A stretch of DNA of 64,000 bases, taken from positions 1-64,000 of the forward strand of contig NZ_CABFKH010000003.1 in NCBI RefSeq assembly GCF_901764975.1, in the 5' to 3' direction. The first letter of the stretch is position 1. Every line of letters starts with the position of its first letter. The position numbers and the translations under genes were made by a program. The stretch is from Actinobacillus indolicus (lineage in GTDB: Bacteria; Pseudomonadota; Gammaproteobacteria; Enterobacterales; Pasteurellaceae). The notes under the pieces were generated by a model. It had not been told where the DNA came from and ran no database searches. It was given only the letters and a program-made list of their open reading frames with translations. Positions 38,686 to 47,309 of the stretch are shown piece by piece.

Positions 38686-39636
38686 ATGAAACTAACCAAA
38701 ATTGCAACAATATTATTGGCTAGTCTAGTGGCATTTAGCCCGTTACATTCTATTGCAGCACCGCAAAAGGCGAAAAGTGCTACGATTTCAAAAACAGCTA
38801 AGAAAGTAACAAAAGTTGTTAAAAAGTCAGTAAAAACAACAAATAAAACACATCAGCTTTATGGTGTAAAAGGGGCAGAATTAAAACCAGTCAAGGTTTC
38901 AACAAGCCAGCGATCCTACCAAGAGAAGGGGAAAACCCATAAGATTATTGGAAAGGAAGCTTCAAAACAGTACAGCCAAACAGGAATAGCGAGCTATTAT
39001 GGCGGTGATTTCCATGGGCGTAAAACCGCAAATGGTGAAATTTTTAATAAACATGCTTATACCGCAGCACATAAAACATTGGCATTGGGTTCTTATGCTT
39101 TAGTAACTAACTTGCGTAATGGTCGAAAAGTGATCGTAAGAATTAATGACCGAGGGCCTTTTAGCAAAAATCGTATCATTGATGTATCGAAAGGTGCTGC
39201 AAAAGAATTAGGAATGATTCAATCAGGCACAGCCCGAGTTAAAGTGGAGGCGATGCAAGTCGATAGCCAAGGTTATATTATCGGCAAAGGTGCAGAGTCG
39301 CTTTATCATTTAGCCAAAAGAGAAGGACTGAATTTAAAAGTCAAAAAATCTGGGGATTCTTTAGCGATTAAAGCTGTTCCCGCAACTTCAGTACAACAAG
39401 CATCTACAACGCAAGCGGTTATTTCTGACCCTAAATTTGCAGTCAAAGTGTTGCAATTAAAAAATGAAAAGGAAGCCCAAAAGGTGGCAAGCTCAGTTAA
39501 AGCAACGAGCCATATCATAGAAAAAGGCAGTCGCTTTGATGTTGTGATTGATGTTGCATCGGCAAACGAATCAATGAAGGTAAAACAACAGCTCAACCGT
39601 TTGGGTTATCGTGTGATAAGTTATTCAGAAAAATAG
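38686..39636 (+). CDS. rlpA: RlpA-family septal ring lytic transglycosylase
   Basis: Peptidoglycan-cleaving protein: the double-psi beta barrel acts on naked glycan strands in the family and the SPOR domain directs it to the septum. 316 aa. A signal peptide ends near SIAA-PQ (residue 24), with no lipobox Cys, unlike E. coli RlpA. Barrel: GIASYYGGDFHGRKTANGE and RINDRGPFSKNRIIDVSKGA. The C-terminal SPOR domain spans about 245-316 (FAVKVLQLKNEKEAQKVA...GYRVISYSEK). A Lys/Thr-rich region separates the signal and barrel. Position between rodA and dacA is conserved. Confidence 0.93.
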   Translation: MKLTKIATILLASLVAFSPLHSIAAPQKAKSATISKTAKKVTKVVKKSVKTTNKTHQLYGVKGAELKPVKVSTSQRSYQEKGKTHKIIGKEASKQYSQTGIASYYGGDFHGRKTANGEIFNKHAYTAAHKTLALGSYALVTNLRNGRKVIVRINDRGPFSKNRIIDVSKGAAKELGMIQSGTARVKVEAMQVDSQGYIIGKGAESLYHLAKREGLNLKVKKSGDSLAIKAVPATSVQQASTTQAVISDPKFAVKVLQLKNEKEAQKVASSVKATSHIIEKGSRFDVVIDVASANESMKVKQQLNRLGYRVISYSEK

Positions 39637-39648
39637 ATAGGATTTTAT

Positions 39649-40830
39649 ATGTTAAAAAGTAAATTACTCAAAACAGCTAGCTTGTGTGCACTTGCTTTTT
39701 CTAGTGTGAATTTTGCTTATGCAGAGGATATCGATTTTGGTATTGCGGCTCCACAGGTCAATGCGCAAACCTTTATTTTAATGGATTATAATTCAGGTGC
39801 AGTATTAGCAAGCTTAAATCCAGATCAGCGTCAATATCCAGCAAGCTTAACCAAAATGATGACCAGCTATGTTGTTGGTATGGCACTGAAAGAAGGAAAA
39901 ATTAAAAATAATGACATGGTGACTGTCACAGAAAGTTCTTGGGGGCAAAAATTCCCAGGATCTTCAAAAATGTTTCTTAACCTAAATCAGCAAGTTTCTA
40001 TTGATGACTTAAATCGAGGGATTATTGTTGTCTCAGGTAATGATGCATCCGTTGCAGTTGCAGAGCATATTTCTGGCTCTCAGCAAGCATTTATCGATAG
40101 CATGAACAAATATGTCCAGCAGTTTGGCCTGAAAAACACTCATTTCGCGACTGTTCATGGTTTAGATCATCCGGAGCAATATTCTTCTGCCCGTGATATG
40201 GCAATAATTGGTGCACATTTAATCCGTGATTTACCTGAAGAATATAAAATTTATGCTGAGAAAGATTTCACCTTCAATAAAATTAAGCAACCTAACCGTA
40301 ATGGCTTATTATGGGATAAATCCATCAATGTAGATGGGATGAAAACAGGTCATACTGATAAGGCTGGCTATAATTTAGTTGCATCCGCTTACAATACCAA
40401 TACACGTCTTATTTCAGTTGTGATGGGTGTGCCAACCATGAAAGGCCGTGAGGTGGAAAGTAAGAAACTTTTACAATGGGGTTTTGCCAACTTTGAAACC
40501 GTTAAACCACTTTCAGCGGGGCAGAATGTATTAGAGCAAAGTGTTTATTATGGTGATGTGGGTAAAATTCAGCTAGGTACATTAAATGATAGCTATATCA
40601 CTGTGCCAAAAGGAAAAGCTGCAGAGTTAAAAGCCCGTTATACTTTAGATAAAACTAATTTAGAAGCGCCATTAGCTAAAGGTCAAATTGTAGGGAAAGT
40701 GATTTATCAACTAAATGATAAAGATATTGCTTCTATTGATCTGCAAGTCATGCAAGATGTTGAAGAAGCTGGAATTTTTGGCAAAGCGTGGGATTGGATA
40801 GTCTTAACAGTAAAAGGTTTATTCAACTAA
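39649..40830 (+). CDS. dacA: D-alanyl-D-alanine carboxypeptidase (PBP5)
   Basis: Low-molecular-weight PBP that removes terminal D-Ala from peptidoglycan peptides on the periplasmic face. 393 aa. Signal peptide: about 1-25 (SSVNFAYA-ED). Motifs S66-L-T-K69 (PASLTKMM), SGN near 122 (VVSGNDASVA) and KTG (DGMKTGHTDKAG). A C-terminal beta domain follows, and the last ~20 residues (FGKAWDWIVLTVKGLFN) form an amphipathic membrane anchor. It follows rlpA by 12 bp. Confidence 0.97.
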   Translation: MLKSKLLKTASLCALAFSSVNFAYAEDIDFGIAAPQVNAQTFILMDYNSGAVLASLNPDQRQYPASLTKMMTSYVVGMALKEGKIKNNDMVTVTESSWGQKFPGSSKMFLNLNQQVSIDDLNRGIIVVSGNDASVAVAEHISGSQQAFIDSMNKYVQQFGLKNTHFATVHGLDHPEQYSSARDMAIIGAHLIRDLPEEYKIYAEKDFTFNKIKQPNRNGLLWDKSINVDGMKTGHTDKAGYNLVASAYNTNTRLISVVMGVPTMKGREVESKKLLQWGFANFETVKPLSAGQNVLEQSVYYGDVGKIQLGTLNDSYITVPKGKAAELKARYTLDKTNLEAPLAKGQIVGKVIYQLNDKDIASIDLQVMQDVEEAGIFGKAWDWIVLTVKGLFN

Positions 40831-40877
40831 TCGCCCCTTGTAATTTAGGTAATACACCCCATTTTATGAGACATCTT

Positions 40878-40921
40878 ACAAGCGGTGGGATTTAGCAAAA
40901 AATTTGCAAGATCGCACCGCT
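40878..40921 (+). terminator. Inverted-USS hairpin after dacA
   Basis: AGCGGTGGGAT and ATCGCACCGCT form an interrupted stem around an AT-rich loop with an exact USS on the left (40878-40886). It lies between dacA and ybeD and may attenuate or end the mrdA-dacA transcript. Confidence 0.5.
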
Positions 40922-40944
40922 ATCATATTCATCAGGATACAAAA

Positions 40945-41244
40945 ATGACAGAAACAAAAAACGTGAATTTATCAGATATTCCACAACAAAAACTCAAAGA
41001 CTTACTTGAATTTCCTTGTTCATTCACTTTTAAAGTGGTGGGTGCGGCTCGTGAAGGCTTAATTGATGATGTAGTTAGCGAAGTGCAAAAAGTGGTTAAA
41101 GGCGACTATAATCCTTCTCTTAAAGAGAGTGGAAAAGGGACTTATCATTCGGTATCGATCACTCTCCAAGTAGAAAATATCGAACAAGTTGAAACACTCT
41201 ATACCGACTTAGCCAAAATTGAAGGCGTGAGAATGGTGCTGTAA
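40945..41244 (+). CDS. ybeD: YbeD-family protein (DUF493)
   Basis: A 99-aa protein of the UPF0250 family. The start at 40945 (MTETKNVNLSDIPQ) has AGGA 8 bp upstream; an in-frame start at 40885 lies in the hairpin and is rejected. The core LEFPCSFTFKVVG...ARE and YHSVSITLQVENIEQVETLY has the ferredoxin-like fold known for YbeD. It lies between dacA and lipB as in E. coli. Its proposed link to lipoylation or allosteric control has not been shown. Confidence 0.92.
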   Translation: MTETKNVNLSDIPQQKLKDLLEFPCSFTFKVVGAAREGLIDDVVSEVQKVVKGDYNPSLKESGKGTYHSVSITLQVENIEQVETLYTDLAKIEGVRMVL

Positions 41245-41247
41245 CCC

Positions 41248-41898
41248 ATGCCCCAACTTATCATTCGCCAACTTGGTGTACAAGATTACCAAGAAATTTG
41301 GCACAAAATGCAGGACTTTACCGATAAGCGTGATGAACAGACCGCCGATGAAATTTGGCTGGTTCAGCACCCGTCGGTGTTTACTCAAGGTTCAGCAGGG
41401 AAACCTGAGCATTTGCTCAATCCGACAAATATTCCTGTCGTGCAATCGGATCGTGGCGGGCAGATTACCTATCACGGTCTAGGACAGCAAATTATGTATG
41501 TGCTGATCGACATCAAACGCCACAAAGCAAAAGGTAACGATTTGAGCGTGCGAGATTTGGTGACGGCATTGGAACAATGTGTGGTGAAAACCCTTGCAGA
41601 TTATGGGATTGATGCCTATCCAAAACCGGATGCTCCTGGGGTGTATGTGGACGGTAAGAAAATCTGTTCCCTTGGTTTACGCATTCGCAAAGGCTGTTCG
41701 TTTCACGGGCTGGCATTGAATATCCAGATGGATTTAACACCGTTTCGCAACATCAATCCTTGTGGCTATGCTGGGTTGGAAATGTGTCAATTAGCTGATT
41801 TTGTCGCTGAAGCTGATTGCGACAAGGTTTCGCCTAAATTGGTCGATTACTTTACCCAAATTCTCGGCTATAATAAGCAACAAATTATTAACAAATAG
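41248..41898 (+). CDS. lipB: Lipoyl(octanoyl) transferase LipB
   Basis: Transfers octanoyl from acyl carrier protein to the lipoyl domains of 2-oxoacid dehydrogenases and GcvH. 216 aa. Motifs: [18 protein letters not shown] near residue 70, [19 protein letters not shown] with the conserved Lys, [11 protein letters not shown], and the thioester Cys in [10 protein letters not shown] near 172. It starts 3 bp after ybeD and is followed by lipA. Confidence 0.97.
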   Translation: MPQLIIRQLGVQDYQEIWHKMQDFTDKRDEQTADEIWLVQHPSVFTQGSAGKPEHLLNPTNIPVVQSDRGGQITYHGLGQQIMYVLIDIKRHKAKGNDLSVRDLVTALEQCVVKTLADYGIDAYPKPDAPGVYVDGKKICSLGLRIRKGCSFHGLALNIQMDLTPFRNINPCGYAGLEMCQLADFVAEADCDKVSPKLVDYFTQILGYNKQQIINK

Positions 41899-41910
41899 GA
41901 CAATTATCGA

Positions 41911-42873
41911 ATGGGTACACCTTTTAAAATGGAACGTGGCGTGAAATATCGTGATGCCGCTAAAACGTCCATTATTCCCGTTAAAAATATCGATCCCAAC
42001 CAAGAATTACTGAAAAAACCTGAGTGGATGAAGATTAAACTGCCAGCCAACTCAGCGAAAATTGAAAGTATCAAAAACGGTATGCGTCGCCACGGGTTAC
42101 ACTCTGTGTGCGAAGAAGCCTCTTGCCCAAACTTACACGAATGTTTCAATCACGGCACGGCAACCTTTATGATTATGGGGGCAATTTGTACTCGTCGCTG
42201 CCCATTCTGCGATGTGGCTCACGGCAAGCCGTTACCTTTAGATAAAGATGAGCCGAAAAAACTGGCGGAAACCATTCAGGATATGAAGCTCAAATATGTG
42301 GTGATTACGTCCGTAGATCGTGATGATTTGCCTGATCGTGGTGCAGGGCATTTTGCGGAATGTGTGAAAGAAATCCGTGCGTTAAACCCTGGGATTAAAA
42401 TTGAGATTTTAGTGCCGGATTTCCGTGGTCGCATTGAACAAGCGATTGAAATTTTAAAAGAAAATCCGCCAGATGTGTTTAACCATAACCTTGAGAACGT
42501 ACCACGCCTGTATAAAGAAATTCGCCCAGGTGCGGATTATGAATGGTCGCTCAAACTGCTCAAAGAATTTAAAGCGGTTTTCCCAGATATTCCAACTAAA
42601 TCAGGCATTATGGTCGGTTTAGGGGAAACCAACGAAGAGATTTTACAGGTGATGCAAGACTTGCGTGATCACGGGGTCACAATGCTGACATTAGGGCAGT
42701 ATTTACAACCAAGTCGCCACCATTTACCTGTGGCACGTTATGTTCACCCAACGGAATTTGATATGTTCCGTGAAAAAGCCAACGAAATGGGCTTTGAACA
42801 CGCCGCCTGTGGACCTTTCGTCCGCTCTTCCTACCACGCAGATTTACAAGCGAAAGGTGAGTTGGTGAAATAA
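41911..42873 (+). CDS. lipA: Lipoyl synthase LipA
   Basis: Radical SAM enzyme that inserts two sulfur atoms into protein-bound octanoyl to make lipoyl. 320 aa. The auxiliary cluster Cys are C67, C72 and C78 ([12 protein letters not shown]); the radical SAM cluster uses C93, C97 and C100 (CTRRCPFC). The C-terminal RSSY motif ([11 protein letters not shown]) contains the Ser ligand to the sacrificial cluster. Ends the dacA-lipA block and is followed by a strong bidirectional terminator. Confidence 0.98.
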   Translation: MGTPFKMERGVKYRDAAKTSIIPVKNIDPNQELLKKPEWMKIKLPANSAKIESIKNGMRRHGLHSVCEEASCPNLHECFNHGTATFMIMGAICTRRCPFCDVAHGKPLPLDKDEPKKLAETIQDMKLKYVVITSVDRDDLPDRGAGHFAECVKEIRALNPGIKIEILVPDFRGRIEQAIEILKENPPDVFNHNLENVPRLYKEIRPGADYEWSLKLLKEFKAVFPDIPTKSGIMVGLGETNEEILQVMQDLRDHGVTMLTLGQYLQPSRHHLPVARYVHPTEFDMFREKANEMGFEHAACGPFVRSSYHADLQAKGELVK

Positions 42874-42874
42874 A

Positions 42875-42920
42875 CAAAAAAACCGTTGGTTAAACTTATG
42901 TGGTTAACCAACGGTTTAGA
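42875..42920. terminator. Bidirectional terminator between lipA and dsbA
   Basis: AAACCGTTGGTTA / TAACCAACGGTTT form a 12-13-bp perfect stem. A-runs precede the stem and a short T-run follows, so it can serve lipA (rightward) and dsbA (leftward). Confidence 0.88.
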
Positions 42921-42938
42921 TATTTATATTCTATAGGA

Positions 42939-43577
42939 TTATTTTTTCACTAAGAATAAAATCGCATCAATATAACGCTGAACAAACTCATTGGTTGAAC
43001 CTGAATCAGAGAAACCTTCTGGGTTTAGCTGATACTGTTCATTCACAAAAAATGCAGGCACGCCACGCACTTTAAATTCTTCAGCAGCTTGAGTTTGTTT
43101 GGTTACTAAACCATTCACCGCAAAGCTATTAATGCCACTGTCAAATTGTTCTGCGGTAATGCCATTGGCTAAGAAAATCGCACGAATGTCGCCCATCGAT
43201 TTAATCGCATCTTTTTGTGCTGCTTCAAATAATGGGGTTTTCACCTTATCTTCCGCGCCTAATGCCATTGCTAATGCCCACGCTCGTGTTAATTCTGCCG
43301 ACTGACGACCTAAAAAATCAACGTGGTACTGTTTTAACACCGCACCTTCAGGTAAACCCGCTTTGACTTTACTTGGAATTTTGTAATTCAATTCAAAATC
43401 ATAGCAGTGTGGGCAATAGAAAGAGAAAAATTCTAACACCTCTTTTTGAGCCGAAGGCACTTGGCGAACTTCGATATACTCTTTATTTGCAACAGGATCT
43501 TGTGCCATTGCGGTTGTTGAAAAAGCCCCTAATGCAGAAAGGGCAATGAATACGGTTTTTAAAGCAAATTTTTTCAT
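42939..43577 (-). CDS. dsbA: Thiol:disulfide interchange protein DsbA
   Basis: Periplasmic oxidase that puts disulfides into secreted proteins. 212 aa. The signal peptide ends near TTAMA-QDP (residue 25). The active site C55-P-H-C58 (FSFYCPHCYDFE) and cis-Pro loop VRGVPAFFVN are both present, and the helical insertion lies between. It follows yihD by 40 bp on the same strand, as in E. coli. Confidence 0.96.
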   Translation of the reverse strand: MKKFALKTVFIALSALGAFSTTAMAQDPVANKEYIEVRQVPSAQKEVLEFFSFYCPHCYDFELNYKIPSKVKAGLPEGAVLKQYHVDFLGRQSAELTRAWALAMALGAEDKVKTPLFEAAQKDAIKSMGDIRAIFLANGITAEQFDSGINSFAVNGLVTKQTQAAEEFKVRGVPAFFVNEQYQLNPEGFSDSGSTNEFVQRYIDAILFLVKK

Positions 43578-43617
43578 AAAGTCCTCGAGTTAAAAAGTCG
43601 TCGATCCTATGACAACA

Positions 43618-43887
43618 TTAATCATTTAAAATTCCACGCGCTTTTAATAAAGCGGTTTTAAAATCTTCTTCATAATCCTTTTTAATGCCAGGGATCACTT
43701 CAGTTTTATCTTTGCCACGCATTTTGAGTTGGTAAATTAACACTTCATCACGCAACGCATCTAAATCGTTTGGTTTGCCAACTTCTTCAGCAAGTTTGTG
43801 TAATAAATCAAGTAAGTGAAGATCGGGTTCTTTACGCCAATGTTCGCCCAACAATTCTAAAACTTCGTCTAAACGTTTACATTTCAT
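43618..43887 (-). CDS. yihD: YihD-family protein (DUF1040)
   Basis: An 89-aa protein. [20 protein letters not shown] and [15 protein letters not shown] with QLKMRGKDK are characteristic of YihD. Function unknown. Gene order yihD-dsbA beside mobA/mobB resembles the E. coli mobBA-yihD-dsbA region. The upstream 85 bp holds AT-rich DNA facing the divergent mobAB. Confidence 0.9.
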   Translation of the reverse strand: MKCKRLDEVLELLGEHWRKEPDLHLLDLLHKLAEEVGKPNDLDALRDEVLIYQLKMRGKDKTEVIPGIKKDYEEDFKTALLKARGILND

Positions 43888-43972
43888 TGGAAAATCCTTA
43901 AAAAAATTTGGAAAAAACTAGGCAGAATCATATACTTTTAAGGTCAATTTTGCAAAAACAAGGGGAAAATAA

Positions 43973-45085
43973 ATGCAATTTAATCAAATTCAAGGGGTAA
44001 TTTTAGCAGGGGGGCTTGCCCGTCGTTTGAATGGAGTACAAAAAGGATTGCAACTGCTACAAGGTAAACCTTTGATTTCGCATATTTTAGACAGATTATC
44101 CCCGCAACTTTGCAAAATTTGGCTGAATGTAAACCGCTTGCAAGAGCAATATCAGCAACATTATCCCGATATTCCGCTTTATGCTGATAGTCTTGACGGC
44201 TTTCAAGGTCCGTTAAGCGGTATGTTATCGGGCTTCGAGCAAATCGACAGCGAATACTTGCTGTTTGTCCCTTGCGACAGCCCATTTTTGCCTGAAAATC
44301 TTGTCGCAAAACTTAGCACAGCCTTACAAATTAATAATGCACAAATTGCCTACGCCCACGACGGTGAACGCCCACACCCGACCTTTGCCTTAATCCACCG
44401 TTCTGTATTACCTGCATTGCAAGATTATCTGCATAATGGCGAACGCCGTCTATTTCAGTTTTTCCAAAGCCAACGCAGTATTGCCGTTGATTTTTCCGAA
44501 CAAAAACAGGCGTTTCAAAATTTTAATACCCCGGAAGATTTTCTTCCGTATTCCCTCCCTCCGCTTGCGGGGGGAGGTGTCCGCAGGACGGAGGGGGGCA
44601 TTCCGTTATTAGCAATCACGGGTTATAGCGGCACAGGCAAAACCACCTTACTTGAAAAGCTTATTCCCCAGTTAAATCAAAAAGGGATAAAGGTAGGTTT
44701 AATTAAGCACTCTCACCATAATGTTGATGTCGATAAAGCAGGCAAAGACAGCCACCGCCTACGCTTAGCGGGAGCAAATCCGACAATGATTGTCTGTGAA
44801 CAGCGTTGGGCGATGATGGTGGAAACGAATACTCTAGCGTCCTTTAATGCACTGGTAAAACAGATGGAAACACAAGATGTCGATCTGATTTTAGTCGAAG
44901 GCTTTAAACACGAAACCTTGCCGAAAATTCAGCTACACCGAAAAGAGATGGACAAACCCTTACCTGAGTTAGATCCTTTCACCCTTGCCACCGCAACGGA
45001 TTATCCGTTGGAAAGAGAAAATCTATTAGATATTAATGATGTGGAACAGATTGCGGAGTTTGTGGTGGGGTATGTGAAAGGGTAG
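43973..45085 (+). CDS. mobAB: Fused molybdenum cofactor guanylyltransferase MobA / MobB
   Basis: Converts molybdopterin to the guanine dinucleotide form: MobA transfers GMP from GTP; MobB is a GTP-binding accessory. 370 aa in one frame. The MobA part (about 1-190) has VILAGGLARRLNGVQKGL and CDSPFLP. The MobB part (about 210-370) has the P-loop GYSGTGKTTLLE and VEGFKHE near the end. E. coli keeps these as separate genes. The linker (about 195-210, PLAGGGVRRTEGG) is encoded by a palindromic repeat (44551-44602) that occurs elsewhere in this window. Confidence 0.92.
   Translation: MQFNQIQGVILAGGLARRLNGVQKGLQLLQGKPLISHILDRLSPQLCKIWLNVNRLQEQYQQHYPDIPLYADSLDGFQGPLSGMLSGFEQIDSEYLLFVPCDSPFLPENLVAKLSTALQINNAQIAYAHDGERPHPTFALIHRSVLPALQDYLHNGERRLFQFFQSQRSIAVDFSEQKQAFQNFNTPEDFLPYSLPPLAGGGVRRTEGGIPLLAITGYSGTGKTTLLEKLIPQLNQKGIKVGLIKHSHHNVDVDKAGKDSHRLRLAGANPTMIVCEQRWAMMVETNTLASFNALVKQMETQDVDLILVEGFKHETLPKIQLHRKEMDKPLPELDPFTLATATDYPLERENLLDINDVEQIAEFVVGYVKG
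44551..44602. repeat. Palindromic repeat inside mobAB encoding the domain linker
   Basis: CCTCCCTCCGC pairs with GCGGGGGGAGG (one G-T), then GTCC-GCA-GGAC forms a second hairpin, then CGGAGGGGGG repeats the pattern. The GC-rich run stands out from its AT-rich surroundings. The order hairpin 1, TCCGCAGGA core, CGGAGGG matches the rlmB-prfC copy flanking the IS element. Confidence 0.6.
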
Positions 45086-45112
45086 TATCGTTGATGTATT
45101 TTGATAGCTAAT

Positions 45113-45171
45113 TACAAGCGGTCAGTTTCTTTTAAAAATTTGCAAATTTTTAGGGATAACCGACCGCTTGT
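45113..45171. terminator. Inverted USS pair between mobAB and fhuA
   Basis: Exact USS copies ACAAGCGGT (45114-45122) and ACCGCTTGT (45163-45171) face each other around an AT-rich loop containing TTTGCAAATTTT. They lie between convergent mobAB and fhuA, where they probably end both transcripts. Confidence 0.6.
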
Positions 45172-45180
45172 ATTCACATA

Positions 45181-47280
45181 TTAGAACTTATAACTCACTT
45201 GAGCGTTAATGTTACGTCCTGCACCGTAGTAGCAGTAGTAATCACAGCCGGCAACATAGCTACGATCACCTACGTTTTCCACGTTAATTTGGGTACTCCA
45301 GTTTTTGTTGAAGTCATAACGTGCCATTAAATCCACCAAGGTGACAGACGGAACTTTCGCACCAGAATAGAGTGATCCTTGAGCGGTCACGCTACTTCCC
45401 ACATAACGCACGCCAGCACCTAAGGTTAAGCCACTTAAAGCACCGCTGTTAAAGGTGTAATAAGTTCTGGTTGCCAGCGTATGTTTTGGCAATAATTCTT
45501 TGCGCACATCGCCCGTTGAGGTTTGGGTAACGGCTTTCAAGTAAGTGTAAGCTAAGCCTAAATTCCAGTTTTCAGTGAGATAAACATCCGCTTGAAGTTC
45601 TACGCCTTTGCGTCTTACTGGATCTGTGCTACTGACCGTTGCACCAATTCCGTTACCGATTAATGCACCTTTATCTTTCGCTTGGAAACCCGCAACGGTA
45701 ATCACGCCGTCTAACCAAGTCGGCAGATATTTCACACCCACTTCGTATTGGCGGGTCGTGTTCGGATCATATAACGTTTGATTACCGCTTAAGCCGACTG
45801 GCAAACGGAAAGATTCGCTGTAAGCAAAATAAGGATTGATACCGAACGGTGCCTCATACATTAATGATGCTGAGTAAGACGTGTGGTTCGCTTTCACACT
45901 TTGCGTGCTGGTGTATTCATCTTGTTTGGCACGGTCGTGACGAACGCCTAAGCCTAAAACGATTTTATCCGCAAAACGGCTTTGGTTTTGTAGATAAAAA
46001 CCTAATTGACGTGCTTTAATTTGAACGTGCGGTGCGGCACTCACATCTTGAGCTTGGTTATAGCCTACCGCCGAATTAAAGACATTGGTTGCTGCCGTAC
46101 TGCCGAATAAGGTATATAGCGCATCGACTTTTTGATGGCGGTAATCGGTTCCGGCCACTAAGGTATTTTTCAGCCAATCATTTTCAAATTTCCATGTCAC
46201 ATTATTATCGATTGCGTGAGAAATGGATTTACCATCGTTAAACACCACGCCACGCGCTAAAGCATAACCTACGGCACTTGGCGCAAGTGGTGCCCAGCTA
46301 GCATCATAGGCGGACGGATAAGCATAAGAACCACGGTGATAGTTATCTACATAGCTATAACGGTAACTACTGTTGACGCTAAAGCCGTTGGCAAAGTCAT
46401 GATTTAATTCATAACCAACTCCATATTGGCGGTTACGTTCTTTATCATTGACTGGATCGCCCAAGTTAGTAGAACGGCTGATATAGCCGTTTGGTGAGGC
46501 GACTAAAGTGCCTTCTTGCGGTAAGAAGTTTGAACTCGGCACGCCCTTATCCTGCTGATAATTCGTCAAAATCGTTAAACGGGTACGATCTGAAATATCC
46601 CATTCAAATGAAGGTGCGATATAGAGCGTTTCGTTTTTAGTGCCGTCCCATTGCCCGTCTTTACCGCCATAAGATGTTACGAAACGATAACGTAAACTTT
46701 CATCCGCATTGATTGCACCAGTATAATCCGCACCAAAACCATATTGGGTGTTGTTTCCCATATTGATTTTAAATTCGCCTTTGCCGATTTGATCTTTATG
46801 CGGGCGCTTGCTGACATAGTTGATTAAACCTCCTGATTGTGCCGCACCGAATGTCATTGCATCCGCACCTTTGGTGATTTCCACCGCTTCTAAGCCGAAG
46901 GTGTTCACATAAGGGGTAAAGAAACCGTAGTTGAAGGTCGGTAAACCGTCCACCGCTTGAGTGACTTCTGCACCACGCACACGGAACCAGTTGGTGTTGG
47001 TATCTTCACCGAATACTTGGTTGGCGAAACCAGCTTGATAACGCCCAATTTCATCTGCTTTGGTAATGTTTTGTTTATCAAGCTCTTCACGATTAATCGC
47101 CACCGCCGATTTTGCTTGATGCACCGGCACTTCGCCCATACGGTACATAGAACCGCCCACCACACTGATTTCATCCAATGTCGCCGTTTCTGCATTAGTT
47201 TGTTCGTTTGCCATTGCATGACTTGCAATGGCAAGCAGTACTACTTGAGAAATTGTTGAATAAACAAATGTTTTTTTCAT
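45181..47280 (-). CDS. fhuA: TonB-dependent ferric hydroxamate (ferrichrome) receptor FhuA
   Basis: Outer-membrane gated beta-barrel that takes up ferric hydroxamate siderophores with TonB energy. 699 aa. A signal peptide ends near SHAMA-NEQ (residue 24). The TonB box region is TLDEISVVGG near residue 34. The plug domain (about 55-160) has RYQAGFANQ, WFRVRGAEV and GGLINYVSKRP. The C-terminal strand is NINAQVSYKF, ending in Phe as outer-membrane barrels do. Its order after fhuC-fhuD-fhuB matches the fhuCDBA cluster of A. pleuropneumoniae. Confidence 0.93.
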   Translation of the reverse strand: MKKTFVYSTISQVVLLAIASHAMANEQTNAETATLDEISVVGGSMYRMGEVPVHQAKSAVAINREELDKQNITKADEIGRYQAGFANQVFGEDTNTNWFRVRGAEVTQAVDGLPTFNYGFFTPYVNTFGLEAVEITKGADAMTFGAAQSGGLINYVSKRPHKDQIGKGEFKINMGNNTQYGFGADYTGAINADESLRYRFVTSYGGKDGQWDGTKNETLYIAPSFEWDISDRTRLTILTNYQQDKGVPSSNFLPQEGTLVASPNGYISRSTNLGDPVNDKERNRQYGVGYELNHDFANGFSVNSSYRYSYVDNYHRGSYAYPSAYDASWAPLAPSAVGYALARGVVFNDGKSISHAIDNNVTWKFENDWLKNTLVAGTDYRHQKVDALYTLFGSTAATNVFNSAVGYNQAQDVSAAPHVQIKARQLGFYLQNQSRFADKIVLGLGVRHDRAKQDEYTSTQSVKANHTSYSASLMYEAPFGINPYFAYSESFRLPVGLSGNQTLYDPNTTRQYEVGVKYLPTWLDGVITVAGFQAKDKGALIGNGIGATVSSTDPVRRKGVELQADVYLTENWNLGLAYTYLKAVTQTSTGDVRKELLPKHTLATRTYYTFNSGALSGLTLGAGVRYVGSSVTAQGSLYSGAKVPSVTLVDLMARYDFNKNWSTQINVENVGDRSYVAGCDYYCYYGAGRNINAQVSYKF

Positions 47281-47309
47281 TTTAAAGTCCTTTGTGTTAA
47301 TAAAATAAG

